Source: Sodiomyces alkalinus F11 (Eukaryota > Ascomycota > Sordariomycetes > Glomerellales > Plectosphaerellaceae). From it: a stretch of DNA of 64,000 bases. Numbering within the stretch: the stretch's first letter is position 1; each line of letters opens with the position of its first letter. A program made the position numbers and the translations under genes. The stretch covers positions 2,397,932 through 2,461,931 of the forward strand of contig NW_021167084.1 of NCBI RefSeq assembly GCF_003711515.1. Reading direction: 5' to 3'. The notes below the pieces were generated by a model. It had not been told where the DNA came from. It worked only from the letters and a program-made list of their open reading frames with translations, and searched no databases. Shown here piece by piece: positions 13,189 through 23,178 of this stretch.

Positions 13189-14483
13189 ATGATGCTCCGA
13201 GGCGCAAGACCACTGCTCCGCCTTCAACTTGGGCCGGAAAGGTTACAACGTCCTTCAGCTCGCTTCTCGTCCACTTCCTTGATCAGGAGCTCCGTCTTCC
13301 AATCACACGGGCGGCCTTCCGTCATTCTTTCATCCCAAGTCAGGTCTCCCGGCGGGCTATCGGCTAAGGCAGCCTATTCCAAGGGGCCTTACGATAAGAT
13401 CGACTTGGAAGCCGAGAAAGAACTGGCCAAGCAGAAATTCGAGACCCACGTTGGAGAAGTGTCCTCGACCTCGACTACTCCTTCAGCCTTCGATAGGACT
13501 CCCAAGACGACCACCAGCAGCAAGGCCCAGGACATCAACGAGGGTCTTCAACATGATGTTGTATGTAAATCCATTTCCCCCTTACCTTTCAACCTTACTT
13601 TGCTTTCGATCTTAATGATACTCATTCTCAGATCAGAATATCGTCAAAGATACATTCCAGATGAACGACGTTCCGAAGGCGCCATATGCGCTTGGCCTCA
13701 CCGGCACGTTGCCGTACCTCGCCACGTCCATTGGAACCGTCTACCTGAGTTGGAACCTAAACACCACTTGGCCTACAGGCTCCGTCCTCCTCGATCATAT
13801 TCATATGAACCACGAAGCCGCCCGACAATGGCTGGCTCTCCTGGAGCCCATTCAGTTGAGCTATGGTGCCATGTTAATTTCTTTCCTGGGCGCCGTCCAC
13901 TGGGTAAGTCGACATGCCTAACCCCTCAGTCCATTCGTCCTCCCGTGGCACTCCAGTGTCAAGACGAGAATGGCGGAACGCTTATCGCTCCCCGCAGGGC
14001 ATGGAAATCGTCACCAAAACCTCTTCTCCATCCCGAACCAAGTTCCGGTACGGCATGGGCGTCCTTGCTCCGATCGTGGCCTGGCCCACCCTTCTCATGC
14101 CCGTCGAAGCCGCTCTCACCACGCAGTTCGTCGCCTTCACTGCCCTCTACGGCGCCGATACCCGCGCCACGACCCGTGGCTGGGCCCCCGCATGGTACGG
14201 CCGCTACCGCTTCATCCTGACAGCTATCGTCGGCGTCGCCATATTCGTTAGCCTAGTCGGCCGCACCAAGATTGGCAGTGCCGCCCCACGCCTGGGTGAG
14301 AATCTCTCCGACAACATGCATAGGGACAAGTCCGAACCCTATTCTACCAAATGGGTCAAGCTTAACGAAGAAGAGAAGGCGAAACAGAAGAAAGCCAAGG
14401 AAGAAGAAGAGAAGAAGAAGAAGAAGCAGCAAAACGGCGTGGATAAGGAAAAGGGTTCGAAAGACGAGGAGGAGGAGAAATAA
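13189..14483 (+). CDS. DUF3429 family mitochondrial inner-membrane protein (TMEM69-like)
   Basis: Three exons, 13189..13560, 13637..13903 and 13998..14483, all phase 0, 374 aa. The introns (76 and 94 bp) have GTATGT and GTAAGT donors and CAG acceptors. Start chosen at the first ATG (13189; a second ATG follows directly). Seen: an Arg/Ser-rich N terminus without acidic residues for about 70 residues, typical of a mitochondrial presequence; then APYALGLTGTLPYLATSI, WLALLEPIQLSYGAMLISFLGAVHWG spanning the second splice junction, and two more hydrophobic helices. The C terminus is a long Lys/Glu-rich coiled tail (EEEEKKKKKQQ). The GAVHWG motif and helix spacing are those of DUF3429. Known of the family: integral mitochondrial inner-membrane proteins of unclear function. 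The charged tail is longer than in TMEM69 itself. Converges on the small gene at 15688. Confidence 0.85.
13561..13636 (+). other. Intron 1 of DUF3429 gene
   Basis: GTATGT donor; the acceptor is the second AG (ATCAG) because using the preceding CTCAG would put a stop in frame before the conserved MNDVPKAPYAL segment. Confidence 0.75.
13904..13997 (+). other. Intron 2 of DUF3429 gene
   Basis: GTAAGT donor and CCGCAG acceptor. Splicing creates the conserved family motif GAVHWG across the junction, which fixes both sites. Confidence 0.85.
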
Positions 14484-15687
14484 TCGACTATTGATTTTGT
14501 GGGCTCCCGATCTTGTCTCATCCGATCCGGTTGAAGGACCCGATCTGGAACGCGATACCTATCTCACTGAATGTTCAAATAATAATAATGATGAGTGGGA
14601 CAGCACCTCGGATAGCAAGTCTTAGCTATAAATGTCAGGATTGGTGAAAGAGCAAGAGAAAACAGATATCCGGAATGAAGTCCTACAAGTGGGTTCTCCA
14701 GGGTTGCTTCGGTGAACATCTTGCAGGTTACATCACCTACCGATCTGTCAATGTACTACAATCCAGCCCGCCAAGGTTATATTTGGACGCCCATGGCAGA
14801 GCGAAGTTACCCAGGAATGGAAACAAAATGTAGCCATACCAACATTGAAAACCAGGCAAACCGAGTATCCGTACTTGGCACATTCCGCTGAGCATGGCCA
14901 TCACGGAGTCTCTTTGAGTTGATTCCAGAGCGCTGTATTAGACTAGCTAGCGAGCAGGATGGATTGTGGGCCTCAGGCGCATCACAATACACAAACCACC
15001 ACTACCCTCGCGTCGTGGAGATACACTACCCTACTAAACGGCGCCGCCGTAGGCCGAATGTGATCAACCTCCGCTTCGGTCCAGACCGGCTTGAGTTTTG
15101 CCACCAGACGTGGCATCGACAACCTCGTTCTACCTTGCCGCGAGGTAGAAAAGCGAAACGAGATGAAACCCCGAAAAATGAGCCCCTGCCGACCGCTGCC
15201 TTGGTCCTCCCGGGGTGGTGTCTATGTAAAGCCAAAAGAGGAAGAAAGAAAAGTCCGCTGACCAGAGGACACAAGTGCCACCTTTGCGACGTCACGCAAG
15301 ATCCATAACGCTTGCTGTGCCATATACTGTCCGTCCGTTGTGGAACTGTGTCCCCGTCTATAATGATGACCGTCCGAGACCATGCAATCAATGCCGAAAG
15401 AAAAAGAAAAAAAAAAAACGCTGGGGCCACAATTCAACCGTAGTCAATGCTGAAGAATGTACTTTGAATACGTGGTAGGCGGAAAGAATGAGGCTAGTCG
15501 GACAGGGCGTGGCCTGCGGAATTCGGACAGGTAAACAAAAGCAGGATGCAGGGATCGAGATGTGGAAGTGAAATATCGCTGTTGGGTATCGTCGAAGGGA
15601 GTATTGCTTATTTGCCAGATAAATAAAGACTTAGGTCGACGTCGTCGGAGTGACTACGTTTGGGGAGAGGATCGGAAAAGTAGCTCT
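14484..15687. other. Convergent intergenic region without recognised gene
   Basis: About 1.2 kb between converging genes. Open frames on both strands (for example around 14919-15308 and 15026-15430) are short, basic, overlap one another and resemble nothing I know. An A-rich run lies at about 15400-15418. I see no RNA gene. Confidence 0.5.
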
Positions 15688-16136
15688 TCAGTGTTTGTTT
15701 GTCGAGCCGTGGGTACTTCGGTCCCGGTTATGGGGTTGGTAGTGTAGATGGCGATTATGGGACGAGTAATGTTTCCGAACCTGTTCGCGAAAAAAAAAGC
15801 AAGGTATTAGCTTGATGGCAATCCACAATGATGGGAGCATATTTGATAATTACGAAAAGAATCAGGGGGCCGAAAGGGAAGGACATGAAATGGCGTGTAA
15901 CATACCCTCTGCCGGCCACGTCGCTCCTCTTCGTCGGACGACGATGAGCCATTACTTAGACGCTTGCGCTCCTCCTCGTACCACTCGCTCAGCGACTTTC
16001 CACCAAATTGCAAGTCATCGTCGTCAATCTCGGTAGCTTCGATCCAGGTATCCGAGTCCAGCTCAATCTGGCGAATTGTGGAAGTAGTATCGGGATGGCG
16101 GTAGTGAGGCTTCTGGTCTGAGGATCCAGCAGCCAT
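15688..16136 (-). CDS. Small acidic hypothetical protein, two exons
   Basis: Exons complement(15906..16136) and complement(15688..15780), phase 0, 107 aa. The intron (15781..15905, 125 bp) has a GTATGT donor, a GCTAATAC branch-like site and a T-rich tract before AACAG. Start at the ATG giving MAAGSSDQKPH. I do not recognise a family. Seen: a Ser/Thr-rich N terminus, then a compact acidic segment (ELDSDTWIEATEIDDDDLQFGG), a WYEEERKRLS helix and a Ser/Asp-rich tract before a Gly-Arg stretch. Exon 2 encodes a His/Arg/Asn-rich basic tail (RKHYSSHNRHLHYQ). The acidic body followed by a basic tail looks like a nucleic-acid or chromatin-associated small protein, but that is only inference. The splice sites and the coding-like composition of exon 1 support a real gene; the exon 2 boundary is the less certain part. 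Confidence 0.6.
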
Positions 16137-19100
16137 GATGCCGATCGGATTTTGGCGATGTTTTTTTCGGGGGGAAGTTGAGAAGAAAAAGGGCGGAAGC
16201 CGAGGAAAGAGGGAACAGGCTCCGTTTGTATAGAAGTAAAGTTTAGGCCAGCCTCGTCGCACAAAGTCGAGTGGCACGATTGTGTTTGACGCGAATGCAA
16301 GGTGTTAAATTGGTAATGGAGGGTTGTCGAGTAACGGTAGAGGACAAGGCTGGGAAGATGGTGGGGATGTCCGGACCGGCTGGAGTTTGTGGTGTAGAGC
16401 GAAAAGGTGTTGGAGGCGAATGGTATGTTGTTTTCGCTGCAGGAACCGAGCCCCTTTTCGTAAGGTATTCGTTTGGCGGGCTGATGTTGACGGAACCTGG
16501 CAAGCCGTTAAATAAAAGACGGGCAAGTCGAGGCTAAAAGACGAAGGAAGACTTTATGAAGGAGGGCCAGCCGGTGCGAAAGCAATCGTGATGTTTCTGG
16601 AGTTGAAGATGGGAGGTGCGTTGATGAAATCGTAGGGGGAATAAGGAGAAGGCGACAAGATAAGGAGGAAATGGGAAATGGTAGGTAGCTGTGAGCTGAG
16701 CCTCAGGCAGTTGGGGGGAGGGTTTATCTACAAGGATCGCACAGGCCGTGGCCATGCCAAAAATGTGGGTGTCTACCTTGGGATTGCCTCCCAGGCCCAC
16801 TGTGGTTGCGACCGTTGGTTGGGGCAGGTGCGTAGACCCCTGTGTGAATCTTTTGTTGAACCCCCTACTAAATTCCCCGGGTTGAGCCGTGAAAATCACA
16901 GATGGGTTTGATGGTGGGGTTCAAGTCATCGAACTGGTACGGATACACCAAAATTAATAAATAAATCGGTGTCCTATAACACATTCAAAAGGCGCCTCGT
17001 TTTCTCGTTATAATGTTTCTTTTATATTCGAATTCCAGGGAATAAGGTACTCCACACGTCTAATATAATATAGTTTGTTATACCTCGATATGGTGAGCCA
17101 TAGGTATCTGATATGCGACTTTGTATGCACTGCTGAGACGCTGACTTCTTATTACTGACTTGGGTTAGCCGACAAAATGATTTCTTGTCTTCGCAAATCC
17201 ACCCACCCGGTTGCGACTCAACACGCTATCCTTTGAAGGCTTCGCATTTAATCTAAGAAGTGAATACAGGCTGCTGACCCATGGTTACATTTCAAGGACC
17301 AAAAAGCACTAGCCGCCCTCGATCTTCGGTTCAATGCTCCCCGCATCTTCCACGCTTGGTTCTCCATCAAAATAAGTGATCTGCCATTTCGTCCGAGTGG
17401 GTTGTATCCATCCGTACGAGGTACGTACATAAGGTAGGTAGTCTTGGTATCCTCGAACCGAACCAGCCAACATCTTCGCATCCCCTCCTGTGTTCCCGTC
17501 CTCGAGGCCAGCGAGGTCCTAAATATGACCGATTCTACTTCCTCTCTAGGAAATTGATATGCGCTATGTGAGGAGTTCCCATGTATCGCAGCCCGGTGAG
17601 TTTTGACGCGGTCGCTTCACCGGGCTTGGCACGGCGGTAATCCAATCCGAATCGAACCCTGAAGATCCATGGTTTCTTCGGGGGAAGAACCGGTCATACC
17701 CTTCTTGTCTTTTCAGAACATTATAGAATTGGTCTCCTTTTCTTCCGAAGCCGAGATATCTCCTCGCCCAGCACATAACAGGCACGGGGGGTGAGGTTCC
17801 ACTGGTCGCCTTGCCAGACAAGTCGGTCTTCCAGTGGACGATCGCGAAAGGTGGCTGACATTCGTTCCATCTACTTTCGCTTATTCGAGAAGGCGCAGCT
17901 GACGATCGCCCGATCACGCCCAGAACGAATATTCTTGGCGCTTGGGGTACAGTGGCTGACTGCTTATTTTGGAAGTTCGACGTGGTCCCTCCGCCCACCA
18001 GTCAATATATTGTTCGTCAATTACTGGAATTATTGGCAGGTGGAAGACTACCAAGGCTAACCCGACAGTCTCGACGACCCGCAACGAGTCTTTAGACAAG
18101 CGGGGAGATGGTGTATTCCTTCGTGTCGCTAGAACCCCCATACAACCCACTTCCCTCGTCCTTGGGTCAACTCTGGGTCTGTTGCTAGCCAGATTGACAA
18201 AAGGCGTCTCGATTTGGTGTCCCAAACTCGGCAGCGTTGCCCAACGCCGTCCCTTCTTATCCATTCTGACTCGACTCATTCTACCCGCGTCGATCAGCCT
18301 AGCCTAGCCTAGCCTTATCTCCAGCTTCTGACCAAAAGGAATGGCTAACCCAACTCGGTTCTCGTGAGGCAACCCGACAAGCGAATTGTCGGCGAGGACA
18401 ACAATTTCCTCCCCGCCGTTTCGTTTTTTTTTAACGCTTTTGCCTGGTGAAGAGGCCTGGCCCGTTACACGAGCCTCAGCACCGCCCTCTATGCCAACGG
18501 GCCTCGCATGGCGGGCGGTGATTCTCCCTCCGTCGCCCAACATGCTCTTTCTATGGCTGTGGCACTCTGCCGATCTGCCTGATTGTGTCGAAACTCGTTG
18601 TGCAACCCGGTAGACAAGCAGCGGGCTTTTCGGGCAGTTATAACTTATAAACGATGCATTTGCAATTCCGGCCCCGAATTGGCTTGCCGGATACCCTTGG
18701 GAGCGAGTGGTCCGCTTTTCCTGGTGACCGAGGATTCCGTTCTCCCTTTTTGCCGATCGTGGGGTGCCATGTGAAGGGAGGGGACTCTTGCCTCGCTAAG
18801 TGGGGGTTTAGTGGGGTTTCTCTAAGTACGTTGTAACCGACCCCTGGAGTCGTCTGTGCTTCCGGGGAAATCCGGAAGACTCACAGCTTATCTGTCGTCG
18901 GGTTCCCAAGAAGAATACCTAGCCAGTCCGATTTTCACTATTAGGAATGTCATGTGCATTTTCTACTAATATCTGTTGATTTTCTGGGGCTTATCTATTC
19001 CTTCACTCGTCAAGTTTGCGACATGAGAGCGACATCAAGAGGGAGATGTTATCAAGCCCGGTAAGAAAGGTCTTCTTGGCGTCCGGACTTGTCCGATTTG

Positions 19101-22100
19101 AACCCCCATTCGCACCCTAGAAGCTGACATTTTGACCCTACCTTATCGATCATCAATCGCGATTTCTTTTTTATCGATAAAGAAAAACGATGTGTATGGC
19201 AGGGGGGGCACACGCTTCCACAGATCCAGTCCGCTGAGCTGTCTCCGACCACGGCCGTATTCTTCGATTGTCTCCCACCATAACCTACCAATATGCAACA
19301 TGTTCGACGGGATTCGTGTAGACACAGCAATTTAGATCAAGTATTTCATGAGTCCATGTTGGGAAAGACATGCCAAAATGAAACAGGGCAGCGCACCAAC
19401 AAATGCCTCGCGATTCTTACCCTATAGGTTGCCTCCTAAGCGGATGGCTCGCCGTTGAGGCGACCGTTACGCGGGCGTTGTAAGCCATTCAACTTGCATG
19501 GTCATCGTCGCCATATCACCTCAGCGGCAAGTCAACGGCGCGTCATGGTTGATCTTGACCGCCTTCACTAATCTTGACATCGCGTCCAAACCGCTGAAAG
19601 AGTCTTGCCTCCCTTTCCTGACCAACGCAAGGTTCGATAATCAGCGGTTATTGACTTTTTCTTTTTCGGATCCCCTGCCGCCGCCCAGACACGGGAAACT
19701 TGAGCATGGTTACAACGGTACCGGTAGCGTGACGAGTCATCGCTCAGCCCTACCTGCTCATGACGTCATATCAGGAGAGCTGGGCGGGTTTTACCCGTTT
19801 TCCCCTCCAAATGTCGACGCCGTCGTGACCACATCTTCTCTACAATCGCGACGTCGCGAATTTTTCCTATTTTCCTATTTTCTCATTTCCTGTTTTACTT
19901 TGGCTTCTTTTTCACATGGTACGAAATATCTCTTTCTGACATACTGGTACAGTGAACCCCCCTCTTTTCCTTCTTTTTTTCCAGGGTACTTAAGGGACTC
20001 GAGTCACTCGACTTCAACCATGGAGACCCTGCGGCAGTGCTCGAAGTGCTGACGGCTATATTGTCCGAAAATGACATCATTCGTTCGCTTCTCCGTGTCA
20101 GATGTCAGATGGCCCCGAGATGCCGGATGCTTCCTGATCCAACTGGCCGGGTCTCGCGGGACGTGCAGCAGATCAACGTTGTGCGCTAGCGGTTGTTCAC
20201 TTGACGTTCTTATCTCGTGCCCCAATGTCCGTCCACTGGCTTTTCCCCCGTAGAGCGCTGTACTGAAGACATTTGTTCGCGTAAGATGAAACAACTCGGA
20301 TAAGGTGGGTGCCTACCATGCAGGACACTTACGGCCTTGCCTCTGTAATATAAATAACCCATATCGCTTCGAAGAAACCTTCGCCCAGATAGGGAGTAGG
20401 ACTCGCCGAAGTGGTTTTGTTGAAGGCATACTCGAGTCATCTCCGTCGCTCAGATGTGAATAATATATAATATATTCTGGGCAGCGTAGTACATCAGGGG
20501 GCGGGGTCGTTGTCGGAGTCCTTTCTTCTGCTTCCCGACCAATCCGTCTGGCAGCGAGCGCGATTCGGCTCGGTGAAGCTTGGCCTGTATCTGGCACGTG
20601 GTAGAGGATCGATGGGTGATGGGTCATGGTAGACGCGGAGACCCGAAGATTCTATGAACAGACCTCTACCACTGGGCGAGATGGTCGACGACTCGACTTG
20701 TCGACACGATATTCACCGTCATGCTATCGGTGACAGAACTGGGCGCTCGACTTTGGCGTAGAAGACGCTAGAGCCTCGACCCAACAACACCGACAAGTGT
20801 AAAGGGGGAGAACGAGAGGAGAGGGTGCGCAATATGATTTAGGGCGACGGCGAGTAATAAGTACCGACACAGGGCAGTACTGTACCTGACATTAGAAATC
20901 AGATACCTTAGGGTGTGGACATTTGGATAAGGGCTTATAGGTGACGCGACAAGGGAGACAGGGAAGACCAAGAAGGCGGAAGAAAGGTCGGAATGGGCCA
21001 AGAATAGCATTATATCAAGGCAACGTAGCTCTGTGCCTCTATCCCAGTGGCAGGAATAATAAAGGACGCACATATTTTGCGTCGGCCTCACAGAGCCGAC
21101 AGGGGACGATGTCACAAATGTGGATGAGATCATGAGTCCGAGTCTTAATTACAGCCATACTCCACGTATCGAAGACAAAGGAACGAGGAAAAGGTGGGGT
21201 GGCGAGTCACCAGTCTGCCCATCATAGGCTGCCGGTCCGGTGTAGATAACCGTAGTCCGATGCTGAGCTTATGTCCCCACCCGAGTCCGATCCGAAGACT
21301 GTGGGTCCGGGGCATCCGCACGTCCGTGTGTCATGCTCTGCCCCGGACTTGGCGCGTAAATCTGAACGGGGTTGCTCTCTCGTCTCACGGACACTGATGG
21401 AGGGAATGAAATGCCACAGGACCGGAATCTTCGGTTTCAGATGCCAAGATTCAAGTTCTGACAAGTCGTTGCTGGTTTTGACGAGATCATCGACACCTCA
21501 AACCCGTCTGTTGAAGAGCCGAATCACCCGAGCTGGCTGGCGGCTGGCCCGGTGTGGTCGGCTAACTCGGCTCGTGAACGGTTCGACCCGGGACATCGTA
21601 CCGTGAGACTGGGGACTGGGGAATTGCCAACCGAATACGACAACGGGCAGCCACCATGATTTGCTTCCCGACTTGAGTTTACCTACTTAACTGAGTATGG
21701 GGCCCTCCCGGTATTCGGACTCGGAAGCCACGGGCCGAGGGTCACCCAAAGAAACCGGTGCACCACCGCGTCTCCGAAGAAGCCGACTCAAGAGGTACAG
21801 GCATAATGTACGGAGTACAGAGAATCCATATGGCACACAACTTTTGTTGGTCTATAATTTCGTAGTTATACGAAGTAGTGTATCAAAGTCTGGTTGTCCG
21901 ATCTGCCCGGTCAAGACTCGAGTACTGTTGTACGAATAACCTCAGACTTTTTGGGGCGGGGGGGGGGGGGGGGGGGGGGGCGGTCCCCACTGTCAACGCA
22001 TTTTATGACCTTCCCATTGGTTGTTGTGATTCCGTGAATGGTCAGTTGACAGGGAGACAAGCTGCATGTTCCACGCCTCTATATCTGCCCGCAACCCAGC

Positions 22101-22965
22101 CACCCGGACGCGCAAGTCCATCGGCATGGCATGTTGTATGGCACAGTTTTGTTTCATCACCCACTCACGCTACCCATGCGTTGGACAGCGATCAAGTCGT
22201 TATCTGAAGGATGACGTCTCATAATTAAAAAGTCACCTGTGTCTTTGGCCTTTTCTCCCGAGATAGCTCCAGGAGCTGATATCTGTTCACAAACTGTCTC
22301 ACCACAGTCCTGCTGATCCTCCTCGCGCCCGCTGCGTCTCAGGGCCACCCTAGATTTGTTCGTGTCCTCGTACAATGCACCGCTGCTCGAGACACGTTGA
22401 ATTGCGATTTTATCGTTCATCAGCGGGTTACGACATTTTCTCGTTGTTCCGTGGCGTTGGCGACTGGCATGTCTCCGTGAAGATGAGGGCATGGTTTTCT
22501 TTCCTATTTTTCTTCTTCTTTTTTCATCACCACTCGCATGACCTACCGGGTGTGAACTCGGTTGACTAAATTTACGTGTAAAGAAAGAAAAGTAAAAAAA
22601 AAAACCGGAGTAACCACACCCACTGTAGTATCGTACCGTGGTAGCTGACTCGACTACCGGCATGGTCTTATCCCAGCATCGCATCCCCCACTCCACCCAC
22701 TCTCTTACGACATACGACAGCGATCCACACAACCTAATACTTCGTACATCTTATCTCCATGATTCTCCTCGGACAGCACAACGTCTGACACGTCAATGCA
22801 CGGGCTGAGCACACTTAGAGGCCTTACAGGCCTTACCCGCCACTAGAGCCGCGTTAGTAAGGGATGAATCTAGCATTAGGTACCATCGCACCACCCGAGG
22901 TTTGGTTTGGGGTCAGTGTCAGTGTAGGTACCTCATTATACCTACACAAGGTACATATCAGCATA
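16137..22965. other. Gene-poor region of about 6.8 kb
   Basis: I find no recognisable protein, tRNA or rRNA here. The open frames are 60-190 codons, overlap on both strands, show no splice-joined domain and have the biased composition of chance frames. Contents seen: short (CCTAG)-type direct repeats near 18297-18313, a run of 23 G at 21958-21980, a GTAC-GGA-GTAC palindrome at 21808-21818, and T- or A-rich tracts. Base composition is mixed and not strongly AT-biased until the retroelement begins. It could hold non-coding transcripts or fast-evolving genes, which I cannot show. Confidence 0.5.
21958..21980. repeat. Homopolymer run of 23 G
   Basis: Uninterrupted G from 21958 to 21980, preceded by GGGGC. 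It lies in non-coding sequence about 1 kb left of the retrotransposon. The length in the assembly may be unreliable because long G runs are prone to sequencing error. Confidence 0.9.
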
Positions 22966-22970
22966 TTACG

Positions 22971-23163
22971 TGTCAGATGCCACAGCTACCTTATCGGGGT
23001 ATGACAAACCACATAGTGTCAGACGTGTGGAGTACCTCGGTCCTATGTATCCACCCTTATTTCCCCTGCTTTTTCCGTATAGTTAGACATTCCCGTGAAG
23101 TATCACAAACTTCACTTAGATAAATACACATATAATTCCGCGTACCTTATTTGTGTTCTAATA
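22971..23163 (+). repeat. 5' LTR of the copia element
   Basis: 193 bp, begins TGTCAG and ends TTCTAATA, where the 3' copy ends TTCTGACA, so its terminal CA has decayed to TA. It differs from the 3' LTR at 12 positions, all transitions at CpA/TpG sites. Confidence 0.96.
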
Positions 23164-23178
23164 GTTATAAGCCCGGCG
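23164..23178 (+). other. Primer-binding site matching initiator tRNA anticodon arm
   Basis: Directly after the 5' LTR lies GTTATAAGCCCGGCG. It is complementary to the anticodon stem-loop of fungal initiator tRNA-Met (…GGGCUCAUAAC…) apart from one A where G is expected, a TpG-to-TpA change. Known: Drosophila copia and relatives prime from a half tRNA-iMet cut in the anticodon loop, with the primer site directly next to the LTR. Position and sequence both fit. The tRNA sequence is from general knowledge, not from this window. Confidence 0.75.

Noticed and set aside
13561..14220. A continuous 354-codon frame running from exon 1 of the DUF3429 gene to 14220
   Set aside because: It is exon 1 followed by unspliced intron and out-of-frame reading. 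The conserved GAVHWG and transmembrane segments need the two introns removed.
19498..20052. 184-codon open frame in the gene-poor region
   Set aside because: Composition is that of chance reading (Ser/Phe/Pro-rich), no domain, no splice partner, overlaps frames on the other strand.
21560..21600. GGTTCGACCC, resembling a tRNA B-box
   Set aside because: No A-box at the right distance and no acceptor or anticodon stem could be folded around it. Other GTTCGA sites in the window failed in the same way.
22157..22732. 191-codon minus-strand frame left of the retrotransposon
   Set aside because: Basic, low complexity, crosses a Phe-rich homopolymer stretch, and no recognisable motif.
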